A stretch of 64,000 nucleotides of DNA from Streptomyces sp. R33 (GCF_041200175.1 NZ_CP165727.1:2418001-2482000), one strand, 5' to 3'. Shown: positions 22,801 to 30,516, numbered from the stretch's first letter. Notes: generated by a model from the letters alone, not told the origin. Numbers and translations are program-made.

Positions 22801-23086
22801 GGGCCCACTGCGGCTTGGCCGTACGGGCGGCCAGCCGGCCGGGGGCCTCCGCCGCGAGGGCGTACGCCACGTCCTCGCCGGCTCCCAGGCCCGCCAGCCG
22901 GGCCGCGAAGCCCTCCGTGTCCCCCAGGGACCACGAAGCCGGCCGGCCGTGGGGGGCGTCGGCCGGTGCGGGTACCGGGGTACCCGGGGCGGCGAGCCGC
23001 TCCCGCAGGTTCAGGGCCCGGGCCCACCAGGAGGGGGCCAGGCCGCCGACCTGGGTTTCTTCGGCGGTGGTGGCGGTGTCAGTCAC
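19847..23086 (-). CDS. LanM-like class II lanthipeptide synthetase with altered zinc site
   Basis: Bifunctional synthetase of about 1079 residues. The N-terminal dehydratase appears intact: GDVHQGN, VVYKPRPLD, DMHYEN (368-372) and VDAETL, all expected for Ser/Thr phosphorylation and elimination. The C-terminal LanC-like barrel keeps GFAHG (H883) and the repeated G-x-x-G helices, but the expected WC-x-G reads WHTG (H934) and the expected CHG reads HHG (H986, H987). Both zinc cysteines are therefore His. The protein may dehydrate the precursor while cyclising poorly, or bind metal differently. I chose the GTG at 23086 because GAGG lies eight bases before it; another in-frame GTG is at 23119. 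It is followed by the precursor gene. No dedicated LanT peptidase-exporter is nearby. Confidence 0.88.
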   Translation of the reverse strand: MTDTATTAEETQVGGLAPSWWARALNLRERLAAPGTPVPAPADAPHGRPASWSLGDTEGFAARLAGLGAGEDVAYALAAEAPGRLAARTAKPQWARYIEQMVAAAPAEAGRPVPAAADADGAAVFLPALRPLIAAAWAEAAGRIDLAEGELGAVRAAFEERLGDRLIRQSARTLVRELHRARTEGLLAGETPRERFAAFLARLGTRQGLAELFTRYPVLARMLGQACGLAASATVELLDRFTADRAAIVEGLLHGCDPGALVRVDLGRGDVHQGNRSVALLGFADGATVVYKPRPLDQHVLLDQAVGWANGKVPGLGLRTPRSVRGDGYGWLEFIEHGWCATPTELDRFYRRQGALLALLYAVDGVDMHYENVIACGDQPVLVDAETLLHAGLPAAVTCGSDPAAEALASSVYRTCLLPSLLIGENGAMDISALGGGDGGSYPSDGLRWEAAGTDGMRLLRGPVASAAGQNRPAPQGRAAGHADHRAALLEGFRAGYDAIAEHRAELLGSDAQGEEGGADGGLLARWATSPGRLIARSTRLYTTLLDESTHPDVLRDALTRDAVLAVLWAESEHDPARQRLIEDEIADLWSGDVPLFFHHPADTALRTSRGTRLDGVLPAPSLRSARDKIAAMGEVDRHDQEWIISATLAVTGANLSVGGPRSTLAGPAAPAVVPEPSRLLAAACGIADEIAARAVHGGGRVNWLGLEQVAGEHWAVLPMGGGLAQGYCGVALFLAQLGALTGAERYTALARQAVRPLPALLATLAGDPGLGAAVGPGALHGLGGIVYTVARLAPLLGEGLGDCLPDALAALERVAEADAEEGAEGPADLADGLAGALAAAVAAQRTYGAGAEAVTRRLAARLLGRAEKRLAEQRPAAPGFAHGDAGIGWALLRHAAASQEAGQPDAAYARTGAALLRPALDEALRRPADLGWHTGLAGTALAAADVLGPDALGAEALGSGVPVAELDRCAALLGAPFESCDLSLHHGALGSLELLGVLAGQGHEGARAALGHRAGEVLGRLEDHGHRCGTPDHVPSPGFLTGLSGIGYALLRLGFPEAVPSVLLLEPDRHLGTAARQH

Positions 23087-23418
23087 AGGAGAAACCTCGC
23101 AGAGCGCGGCGCCGCGCACATGGGGGCCGATCCCCCATATTCCGCGGACCCGCCCCCATGGACCCCGGGGGCCCGCCGTACGGGGTGGTGCGGAGGCCGT
23201 CGGGCAGGCCGGCGGCGCACCGGTTCCGCACGGGTTCCGGCAGGTCGCGGGCCGCTCGAGGGCTGGCTGCGCGGGGCCCGTGCCTGCGGAGGGGCCCGTT
23301 CAGGAAATGTGGGGGCCGGAGCCCGATGCCCCACCCGGCCGGTGCCCCGCAGCCTGGGTCCAGTGCCCCTTCCGCCCGTCCGGCTACCCCGGCCGGCGGA
23401 TGATCATCGGAGGACCTG
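23087..23418. other. Divergent intergenic region between lanM-like and luxR-like genes
   Basis: 332 bp without a convincing gene. It must hold the promoters for the minus-strand LanM/precursor genes and the plus-strand LuxR pair. It contains an inverted repeat (23120-23138), a further CCCCCAT half-site at 23153-23159, and the palindrome GATGATCATC at 23399-23408 just before the LuxR ribosome-binding site. No clear sigma-70 hexamers are recognised. Confidence 0.6.
23120..23138. promoter_or_regulatory. Inverted repeat upstream of lanM-like gene
   Basis: Arms ATGGGGG and CCCCCAT separated by five bases, centred about 43 bp upstream of the preferred LanM start, with another CCCCCAT about 15 bp further upstream. 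It could be an operator for one of the flanking LuxR-type regulators. This is an inference from symmetry and position only. Confidence 0.35.
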
Positions 23419-24054
23419 GTGGGAGTACCCGTGCCTGTCGACGTCGTCGCGTTCGACCCCGTGCTGGAAGCCGGAACCAAGAGCACCCTGTTCGCCTGCC
23501 CGGAGGTGTGCCTGACGGCGCCGGGCGGCGCGCCGCGGGTCGTGGTCATGACCGTGGACCAGGTCGGCCGGCCCGAGCTCGACGTCCTGCGCACCGTCCG
23601 CGAGGCCCCGGCCCGCCCCGATGTGGTGCTGGTGGCGGGCGAGTTGGCGCCCGACGGCGCCCTGCACGCCATAGCGGCCGGCGCCCGCGGTCTGCTGCGG
23701 CGGCGCGAGGCGGACGTCGCGGGACTCTCGCGCGCCGTACTGGCCGCCTCCCGCGGCGACTGCACGCTGCCGCCGGACCTGCTGGACCGGCTGCTGGAGC
23801 GCTCCGGCGCCGGAGGCAGGACGGGCAGCGGGTCCGACGGGGGTACGGACCCGTGGGCGGCGGCCGGCCTGAGCGACCGTGAGCGCAGCGTGCTGCGCCT
23901 GGTCGCGGACGGCCACGAGACGAACGAGATAGCGAAGCAGCTGTGCTACTCGCCGCGCACCGTGACGAGCGTCGTCCACGACATCACCCAGCGGTTCCGG
24001 CTGCGCAACCGTGCGCACGCGGTCGCCTACGCCCTCCGGGTGGGCCTGCTGTGA
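23419..24054 (+). CDS. LuxR-family regulator with pseudo-receiver
   Basis: A 211-residue regulator. The C-terminal LuxR/NarL helix-turn-helix is clear (about 148-205: LSDRERSVLRLVADG, EIAKQLCYSPRTVTSVVHDI). The N-terminal part has a receiver-like pattern, but where a phospho-accepting Asp is expected (DVVLxDxxLPDG) it reads DVVLVAGELAPDG, so it is probably not phosphorylated. Start GTG 23419 has GGAGG five bases upstream. It is divergent from the LanM-like gene and overlaps the next regulator by GTGA. It probably regulates the adjacent lanthipeptide-like genes; it lacks a partner kinase. Confidence 0.85.
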   Translation: MGVPVPVDVVAFDPVLEAGTKSTLFACPEVCLTAPGGAPRVVVMTVDQVGRPELDVLRTVREAPARPDVVLVAGELAPDGALHAIAAGARGLLRRREADVAGLSRAVLAASRGDCTLPPDLLDRLLERSGAGGRTGSGSDGGTDPWAAAGLSDRERSVLRLVADGHETNEIAKQLCYSPRTVTSVVHDITQRFRLRNRAHAVAYALRVGLL

Positions 24055-24473
24055 GCGCCGTCGCCGAACTCACGCGCGAGAGCGCGCCCGTACGGGTCCC
24101 GGCGGCGCCGGACCGGCTGAGCCTGCTGCGCCAGGCGGGGGACGGCCTGATGCCGTACCCGGCCCTGGTCCGCCTGCTCGGCGCGGCCACGACCGCCGGC
24201 ACGACCGCTGGCCCGGCCGCCGTCGCCGGCACCTCCGCCGCGACCGCGCCGGGGCTCCGGTCCGCGGCCCCGCCGGACGCCCCCCGGCTCACGGTCCGCC
24301 AGACCGCGGTGCTCACGCTGATGGCGGAGGGCCACGGCAATGCGGTGATCGCCCGCACCCTGTCCTGCTCCGAGCACACGATCAAGAACGTGATCTACGA
24401 GCTGATGTCCCGCCTCCAGGCCCGCAACCGCGCCCACGCGGTGGCCTGTGCGGTACGGCACAGCCTCATCTGA
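24051..24473 (+). CDS. Small LuxR-type HTH regulator
   Basis: A 140-residue protein. The N-terminal 70 residues are Ala/Thr-rich with no recognised domain. A LuxR HTH fills the C-terminus (LTVRQTAVLTLMAEGHGNAV, then CSEHTIKNVIYELMSRL). Its last helix (RNRAHAVACAVR) closely resembles that of the preceding regulator (RNRAHAVAYALR), suggesting the two arose by duplication. Its GTG start overlaps the upstream stop (GTGA), implying coupled translation and perhaps a heteromeric pair. A longer in-frame ATG further upstream is not used here because it would lie deep within the previous gene. Confidence 0.8.
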   Translation: MSAVAELTRESAPVRVPAAPDRLSLLRQAGDGLMPYPALVRLLGAATTAGTTAGPAAVAGTSAATAPGLRSAAPPDAPRLTVRQTAVLTLMAEGHGNAVIARTLSCSEHTIKNVIYELMSRLQARNRAHAVACAVRHSLI

Positions 24474-24563
24474 GGTGTTGGCCGGAAAGGCGCACTTGCC
24501 GATCGCGCCGCGGGTGTACCGTCGGCGCTCAAGTAGGCTGATCAGGGCGGGGGTTGGGGTGAC

Positions 24564-25493
24564 ATGAGCAACGGAATTCGCCGTCGGAGCGCGGACGTGC
24601 GCCGGAGGGTGGAGCAGATCGCACTCGGCCTGCTGGCCACGTCGGGCGTGGTGGTCCTGCTGGCGGACCTCTTCGGCTGGCTCGACGCACTCGCCCCCGG
24701 AGGCGCGCTCCCCAAAGTCACGCTGCTCATCCTGAGCACGGTCACGGTGTTCCTGTTGCTGGAACTCGACCGCCTGAAACGGCTCGACGAGGTGCAGGAC
24801 GACGTCAAGGCCCTGGACACCAGCGTCCGGACGAAGATCGACGCCCTGAACGACAACGTCGAGGCACACCTGTCCAAACTGGACATCGACGCCATCGCCC
24901 AGCGCCTCAAGCGGCAGCACTACGGCGGCGTGGTCGGGGTGCACAGCCGCTTCCCCGAAGAAGAGTTCACGGGGTTGCTCGAGCGGGCGGGGGAGGAGCT
25001 GGTGATCCTGCAGACCTGGATCCCCAACCTGCACCATCTCAGGGCCGCCCTGCGCAAGGCGCTCGTCGATCAGCAGATCCACGTACGCATCCTGCTGCTG
25101 CACCCCTCCTCGCCGGTGGCGGGGCTGCGCGACGAGGCGCTGCGAGCCGTGCGGGACCCCGCGCTGGCGGTCAACGTGAGGGCCGGCGTCGAATCCTGCC
25201 TCGCGGGACTCGCCCAGCTGAACGGGGACCTTCCCGCCGGGAGCCGGGCGCGCCTGCAGGTGCGGCTCTACAACTCCCTGCCCTCCCTCGCCGTGTTCAA
25301 AGTCGACCAGCATTTTCTGGTCAGCTCCTTCCTGCACGGCCAACTCGCCATCGACTCCACCCAGATCGAGATCGACGGCGGCGACACCGTCATGGGCGAG
25401 GAGGTCCAGCAGGAGCTGCGCACGCTGTGGAGCATCGGCAAGGACGTGGACCTCCTCGACTGGCGCACGTCGGTGGCAAGCATCAGCCTGTGA
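24564..25493 (+). CDS. Membrane-anchored phospholipase-D-like protein
   Basis: A 309-residue protein of unknown role. Two hydrophobic segments (about 16-38 and 50-66) form a hairpin in the membrane, followed by a predicted coiled coil (about 67-115) and a soluble C-terminal domain. The latter begins VVGVHSRFPEEEFTGLLERA and continues with patterns of degenerate PLD-like folds (ELVILQTWIPNLHHLRAALR, VRLYNSLPSLAVFKVDQHFL). No intact HxKxxxxD motif is seen, so nuclease or lipase activity is doubtful. It starts 90 bp after the LuxR pair and is followed 19 bp later by an iron-enzyme gene, likely in one transcript. It may be a sensor or effector; I do not assign a function. Confidence 0.7.
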   Translation: MSNGIRRRSADVRRRVEQIALGLLATSGVVVLLADLFGWLDALAPGGALPKVTLLILSTVTVFLLLELDRLKRLDEVQDDVKALDTSVRTKIDALNDNVEAHLSKLDIDAIAQRLKRQHYGGVVGVHSRFPEEEFTGLLERAGEELVILQTWIPNLHHLRAALRKALVDQQIHVRILLLHPSSPVAGLRDEALRAVRDPALAVNVRAGVESCLAGLAQLNGDLPAGSRARLQVRLYNSLPSLAVFKVDQHFLVSSFLHGQLAIDSTQIEIDGGDTVMGEEVQQELRTLWSIGKDVDLLDWRTSVASISL

Positions 25494-25512
25494 TCCACGG
25501 AAAGGTACGGCC

Positions 25513-26256
25513 ATGCACGATCTGCACGCTCTGGACGCGTTCGAGGACTCACTGATCGAGGAGTTCAGGGCTCATCCGGTCCTGGCGAACGCCGCCGGGC
25601 TCCAGGACGAGGACTTCGCCGCGCTCCTGCTCCAGCGGCGCTTCGTCTCCCTCGCCTTCACGCCCTCCTACGACCTCGCGATCGACCTGCTACGGGACGA
25701 GGAGGGGCTGCGGATCGCCCGGGTCATCCTGCGCGAGGAGTATCCGGACGGCCACGGCCTCACGCCCTCGCACCGCGAGGACATGACGCAGGACATGCGC
25801 CGGCTGGGGGTTTCCCGCCCGGCCCTCGCGGCCTCGCGGCCCACGGCCGAGACGCAGCAGGCCATCCGGGACACCCTGGAGCTGATCGCCGACGCGGGCG
25901 GCCACGCGAATGCCGACCTGCGGCTGCTGACGATCCTGCGGTTCTGGGGCGAGGTGCTGGTCTCCGTCGAGTACGGGCAGCTGTGGGAGCGGATGGCGCC
26001 CCTGCTGACCGAGGACGGCAGGAACCGCTCCCGCTTCTACTACCCGCACCACCTCCACGACGCGAAGACGCACTCCCTGGCGACGCTCTCCCTGCTGTCC
26101 GGCTCCCACTCCGACCGCCTGGCCACGCGGGTGACCGAACTCCTCGCCCAGGAGGAGTCGACCGACTGCTTCCGCGAACTGGAGGAGCGCGCCCTCCACC
26201 TCAAGACCCGTTTCTACGACCAGTTCCTCCCCGCCGTGGACCGCGTCGCGGTCTGA
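25513..26256 (+). CDS. Haem-oxygenase-like iron-containing redox enzyme
   Basis: A 247-residue helical protein resembling haem-oxygenase-like diiron oxidases. Candidate metal ligands are spaced as in that superfamily: Glu in LREEYPD, His in SHRED, Glu in EVLVSVEYGQLW, and H-x-x-x-D-x-x-H in HHLHDAKTH. Family members oxidise small amines, fatty acids or amino acids; the substrate here cannot be read from sequence. AAAGG precedes the ATG by several bases. It sits 19 bp after the PLD-like gene and ends 27 bp from the convergent nSTAND gene. Proximity to the NRPS and lanthipeptide-like genes leaves open a biosynthetic role, but pairing with a membrane PLD-like protein suggests a separate module. 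Confidence 0.72.
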   Translation: MHDLHALDAFEDSLIEEFRAHPVLANAAGLQDEDFAALLLQRRFVSLAFTPSYDLAIDLLRDEEGLRIARVILREEYPDGHGLTPSHREDMTQDMRRLGVSRPALAASRPTAETQQAIRDTLELIADAGGHANADLRLLTILRFWGEVLVSVEYGQLWERMAPLLTEDGRNRSRFYYPHHLHDAKTHSLATLSLLSGSHSDRLATRVTELLAQEESTDCFRELEERALHLKTRFYDQFLPAVDRVAV

Positions 26257-26283
26257 CCGGGGACCCCCGCGCGGCCGCCCCGG

Positions 26284-29200
26284 CTACCGCCCTGCGCAGA
26301 CGGGCCGGGTCGGCACGTGGACGGGCAGGGTCCGTCGCTCCTCGGCGGTGAACTCCCGGCCGCCCGTGACCTTGCACAGTTCGCGCTGCCAGAGGCCGGG
26401 GTCGAGGCGCAGCGGGCCGCCGTTGCCCTTCGGGTCGAGGTAGATCACCGTTTTGCCGTCGTTCGAGAGATCCATGAACTCGTACCCGCCCCGGCCGCCG
26501 AAGCGGTCTTTGGTCTGGCCGAAATCGTAGGAGTCCAGAGAGGCCTGGGCCCCGATCCGGAAGGTGCGGATGGTGCTGTTGGCGGCCACCACGTAGCGGC
26601 CGTCACTGTCGACGAACCATGCGACGTACTGCGTGCCGGCGGAGTCCCCGACGCTGGGCAGCGGTCCCAGCTCCCTGCGCAGCGGGTCCCTTCGCCACAG
26701 CTCGATGATCCCGCCGCTCCTCATCAGCGCGAAGTAGCGGCCGCTGGGCTCGAACTGGACACCGATCGCGTCCTCGGCGACCTGAACCGTAGCGACCGTG
26801 CGGCCCGTGGTGACGTCGGCGATGCGCACGATCGGATCGCCGGGGACGAGCACGAACACCTGGTTCGCGACCGGGTAGGGGACGACGCTCAGGGCAGGCG
26901 CCCTGTCCGCAGCGCCGCTCCCGGGGAGCAGGTCCTTGGCATCGAAGTGCGCAAGCTCCTTCCCGGTCTCCGGGTCCCACTGCTGCACCTTCGTACCCGC
27001 GTAGGTCACCAGCTTCCCGTCCCGGTGGAAGTAGTAGCCGAACGCGTCGTCGGACGGTGGCATCGCGGTGGATATCCGGACCGTCTGCCGCAGGGTGGAC
27101 ACCTCGCGGACGGAGACCGTGTTCTTCCCGTCCCGGTCGGCGAGGAGCCTGCCGTCCCGGCGCAGCGGGATTCTGGGGACCTTGGGTGCGAAGTACGGCT
27201 GCGGCCGCGGCGCCTCGGCGAGCAGCCGGTCGTCGTCCACCGCCGCGGGCCTCAGCTGCAGGGACGCGCCGCCCTTGAGCATGGTGATCGTCCTGCTGCC
27301 GTCGGGGGTCAGCCGCTGCTCGCTCACCTCGAGCCTTTGCGGCGCGGGCCAGATCCGGGTGTGGGCGATCCACGGGGTGCTGTTGCTCATCGTCGCGACG
27401 GACAGCTTCCCCTCCCGGGACACCAGGTGCAGGGAGTTGGAACTGGTCCCGTCGCGGGCCGTCGCGCGGGCGATCTCCTTCTGCTCGTCCAGGTCGACCA
27501 GGGCCAGGCCGTCGCTGTTCTTGAGGGCGACCCTGCGCCCGGTCCCGTCGGCGACCCCGTCGGGGCACAAGCTCTCCGAGAGGTACTGGCCGCCCTCCTG
27601 GACGCCGTCGGAGAGCCGGAGCCGGCTGAAGACGGAACCGTCACCCTGCTTCCGGCAGACGATGACCCTGGTCCGGTCGCCGGAAGGCACGAACGCGTAC
27701 GCCTCGCCCACCACCTCACGGGCCGGGCCGCCGGCCGGGTCGAGGGCGACGAGGCGATGCCCCTGGTCCAGGTCCTCGCCACGCCAGAGCCCCGCCAGCA
27801 GGGTCCGGTTGTCCGGCGCGAACCACAGGCTGCCGTTCGGACGGCCGGGCAGCGCCACCGATCCGCCCTGCGCACCCGTGTCCAGGTCCCACCAGACCAG
27901 GCTGTTTTCCGTCGTCACGGCGACCCGGCGGCCGTCGGCCGACATCGCCACCCCCCGTGCCGGGTCTCCGAATTGCTGCGCCCCCGCCACCTTGGGCAGC
28001 CGGTGCACCTGGCCGATGACCCGGTCCCCGTCGGCGTGCACCTCGAACCAGCCGCCGCTTCCGTCGTCGGCAACGAACGCGGCCCGGCTGCCGTCCGGCG
28101 AGACCACCGCGGTGACCACCTGCTTCGCGTCGAGCATTTCGCTGCGCACCGTGCCCGAGACGGCGTGCACGATGACCACGGCGCGGCCCACGGTCGACCG
28201 CGCGAACACCACCTCGCCGTCCCGGCTGGTGTCGAACTGCGCGATCGGTCCCGACGGTCCGGACAGCACCCGGTCCGCGTCCGCGTACGTCAGGTACTGG
28301 CGCAGCAGCTGGTTGCGCGCCTCCTCCGTCGGCGCGGTGTCGTACGCCGCGATCGCCAGCATGACGCCCCGGACCGGGTCGTTGACCGCCTCGTCCTGCG
28401 CGACCTGTGCCAGGGCGCGGGAACCGGCCAGCGCCTGGCGGTCGCGGCTCTGGCCGCTGGCGTACGCGAACATCCCACCGAAGAGCAGGGCCAGGACCAG
28501 GACGATCGCGCCGCCGGAGAAGAGGGTCCGGCGGATGCGGGTGCGGGAGCGGTGGTGGGTGCGGCCCCGCTCCAGGTAGTCGCGCTCCGCATCGGTCAGT
28601 TCGGCGCCGCGCGCGTCGAGCCATTGCCGGGCTCCGGCCAGCGCGGAGGCGGACGGCAGGAGCTCGGGGGCACGGCCGCCGGACTCCCAGCGGTCCATGT
28701 CGTGCCGCAGGGACTCCCGCCAGTCGAGGAAGGACCGGTCCGCCGCCGCCCAACCCGCCAGCCTCGTCCAGCCGGTGATCAGTGCCTCGTGGGCGAGTTC
28801 GACGGTCTCGGTGCCCTCGGCATCGGTGCCGGCGACCAGCAGCCGGGTGGCGGCGAGGGCCTGGGCGATGCGCGCTTCGTCGTCGCCCAGCTCGCGGCGC
28901 GCCGCGGTGCGGCGGGTCGCGGCCGCCGAGCCGATCGGTACCCGGATCAGCCGGGTGAACAGCGTCCGGGCCGCCACGGCGTCCGCATCCGGTACGTACT
29001 CGGCCCACATCTCCTCGGCGTAGGCGGACAGGGCGCCGGTGACACCGCCGAGGGCCCCGTACGCCCCGTGGGTCAGCAGTCCGCCGCTCTGGCGCTGCCA
29101 CAGCTGGTCGAGGGTGAACCCGAGCAGGGGCAGAGCCCCGTGCCCGGTGCCGGTGTCGGCCAGGATGCGGTCGGCGAGGTCCGCCTCGTACCGCACGCCG

Positions 29201-30516
29201 GGGACGGCGGCGACGGGAGCGGTCACGGCCTCGCGGAGCTGCCGGGGTCCGAGCGGGCCCAGGTAGCGTATGCCGTTCCGGAGCACCTCCCCCAGGCTCG
29301 CGTGGTCGAGTGCGGCCTCCAGGAAGTCCGCGCGCAGCGTGGTCAGCACGCGGACGTCCGACGGCAGCGCCTCGTGGTAGAGCACGGCGGCCAGCTGGTC
29401 CACGGCCGCCGCGCCGCGTGCGAGCAGTTCCTCGAACTGGTCGACCACGACGAGCAGCCGCCGGCCGGGCCGCCCGGCCGTCAGCCCGGCCGCGATGTCG
29501 GCCAGGCCGCCCCCGGCCAGCATCCCGGCCACGGCCGGCAGCCGGGTGAGGCGCTCGGTCTCGGACAGACCGGGCTCCAGCAGGGGCAGCAGCACGGCGG
29601 CGAAGGCCGTCAGCGGGGTGCTGCCGGACCCGGGGCGCAGGACGACCACCGCGTCGCCCGCCGCCCGTCGGCGCGGCACGATCCCGGCCAGGGCCAGTGA
29701 GGACTTGCCCGAGCCGGAGGGCCCCACGACGGTGACCCACCGCCGGACGGTGAGTTCCGCGGCCAGGTCCCGGCTCTCGGGCCCCCTGCCGTGGAAGACG
29801 GCGGCGTCGGACTCCTGGAACGCGGCGAGGCTACGGAACGGTGAGGGCGGCAGGGCCAGCTCGCTCAGTCCGGGCCAGGCGGCCAGCAGACCGGTCGTGG
29901 GGATCAGATAGCTCACCTGGGGCTCTCCGGCCTCGGCCTGCACCATCATGCCGATCACGCCCCCGAGCCGGTCGTCCCACACCGGGCTGCCGCTGAATCC
30001 CCGGGTGACCCGATAGCCCTCCCTGGACGCGGGATCGGCCTGGATCCATCCGGTGGCCTGTCCTTCCCGCAGGACGGCTGAATGCCACACCCCGCCCGGG
30101 CGGCCCGCCGGGAAGCCGAAGGCCCGCACCGGGTCGTCCCACAGGTCCTCGTGCTGCGTCTCGACCAGCCTGACCGGCCGGCCCCCGGGCAGCGGCGCGC
30201 TCAGCCGCAGCACTGCCATGTCGCCGGCGCCGGACTGCTGCGGAGGCACCCAGTTCGCGACGCTCGCCGTCACGCCGCGCTGCCCGCCGGGGAGCAGCGG
30301 CAGGTCGACGTGGAGGCGGGCCGAGGCGGGCGGCTCGGCGCCGAGCGGTGTGCCGAGCGCGGCCGAGACCACATGAGCGCAGGTGAGGGCGAGTCCGGGA
30401 GAGACCAGGAAGCCCAGGCCGACGGGCTCGCCCCGGGCGTCGCGGATCCGCAGCAGGGCCGCATCGAGGGCCTTGGGCCCGGGCCTCTCCCCTGCTAACG
30501 GAGCTGCGTCGCTCAC
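26284..30516 (-). CDS. Trypsin-like protease / nSTAND ATPase / beta-propeller protein
   Basis: A 1410-residue multidomain protein. Residues 35-215 form a trypsin-like domain with an apparently complete triad (H48 in TCAHVV, D99 in GDMAVL, S175 in GFSGSP). An nSTAND-type NTPase follows with Walker A GPSGSGKSS (265-273) and Walker B LLVVVDQFEELL (about 355). One membrane segment lies near 690-715 (GAIVLVLALLFGGMFAY), then a WD40/beta-propeller-like C-terminus. This layout is widespread in actinomycetes and has been linked in general to signalling or conflict systems. Start GTG 30516 is chosen for GGGGAG eight bases upstream and because coding similarity starts there; an upstream ATG would add an unlikely leader. 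Codon 7 is TTA. The gene is alone, converging on the HDO-like gene. Confidence 0.85.
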   Translation of the reverse strand: MSDAAPLAGERPGPKALDAALLRIRDARGEPVGLGFLVSPGLALTCAHVVSAALGTPLGAEPPASARLHVDLPLLPGGQRGVTASVANWVPPQQSGAGDMAVLRLSAPLPGGRPVRLVETQHEDLWDDPVRAFGFPAGRPGGVWHSAVLREGQATGWIQADPASREGYRVTRGFSGSPVWDDRLGGVIGMMVQAEAGEPQVSYLIPTTGLLAAWPGLSELALPPSPFRSLAAFQESDAAVFHGRGPESRDLAAELTVRRWVTVVGPSGSGKSSLALAGIVPRRRAAGDAVVVLRPGSGSTPLTAFAAVLLPLLEPGLSETERLTRLPAVAGMLAGGGLADIAAGLTAGRPGRRLLVVVDQFEELLARGAAAVDQLAAVLYHEALPSDVRVLTTLRADFLEAALDHASLGEVLRNGIRYLGPLGPRQLREAVTAPVAAVPGVRYEADLADRILADTGTGHGALPLLGFTLDQLWQRQSGGLLTHGAYGALGGVTGALSAYAEEMWAEYVPDADAVAARTLFTRLIRVPIGSAAATRRTAARRELGDDEARIAQALAATRLLVAGTDAEGTETVELAHEALITGWTRLAGWAAADRSFLDWRESLRHDMDRWESGGRAPELLPSASALAGARQWLDARGAELTDAERDYLERGRTHHRSRTRIRRTLFSGGAIVLVLALLFGGMFAYASGQSRDRQALAGSRALAQVAQDEAVNDPVRGVMLAIAAYDTAPTEEARNQLLRQYLTYADADRVLSGPSGPIAQFDTSRDGEVVFARSTVGRAVVIVHAVSGTVRSEMLDAKQVVTAVVSPDGSRAAFVADDGSGGWFEVHADGDRVIGQVHRLPKVAGAQQFGDPARGVAMSADGRRVAVTTENSLVWWDLDTGAQGGSVALPGRPNGSLWFAPDNRTLLAGLWRGEDLDQGHRLVALDPAGGPAREVVGEAYAFVPSGDRTRVIVCRKQGDGSVFSRLRLSDGVQEGGQYLSESLCPDGVADGTGRRVALKNSDGLALVDLDEQKEIARATARDGTSSNSLHLVSREGKLSVATMSNSTPWIAHTRIWPAPQRLEVSEQRLTPDGSRTITMLKGGASLQLRPAAVDDDRLLAEAPRPQPYFAPKVPRIPLRRDGRLLADRDGKNTVSVREVSTLRQTVRISTAMPPSDDAFGYYFHRDGKLVTYAGTKVQQWDPETGKELAHFDAKDLLPGSGAADRAPALSVVPYPVANQVFVLVPGDPIVRIADVTTGRTVATVQVAEDAIGVQFEPSGRYFALMRSGGIIELWRRDPLRRELGPLPSVGDSAGTQYVAWFVDSDGRYVVAANSTIRTFRIGAQASLDSYDFGQTKDRFGGRGGYEFMDLSNDGKTVIYLDPKGNGGPLRLDPGLWQRELCKVTGGREFTAEERRTLPVHVPTRPVCAGR
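30496..30498 (-). other. TTA leucine codon at position 7 of the nSTAND gene
   Basis: The minus-strand reading V-S-D-A-A-P-L has Leu as TTA, in frame with the long protein. No later plausible start would exclude it, so bldA-dependent translation is expected if the gene is expressed in a Streptomyces. Confidence 0.85.

Noticed and set aside
16604-23515. Long plus-strand frames opposite the LAL regulator and LanM-like gene
   Set aside because: Same GC-skew artefact; no recognisable domains, and the minus strand carries the motifs.
26317-29700. Long plus-strand frame opposite the nSTAND gene
   Set aside because: No motifs; antisense shadow.
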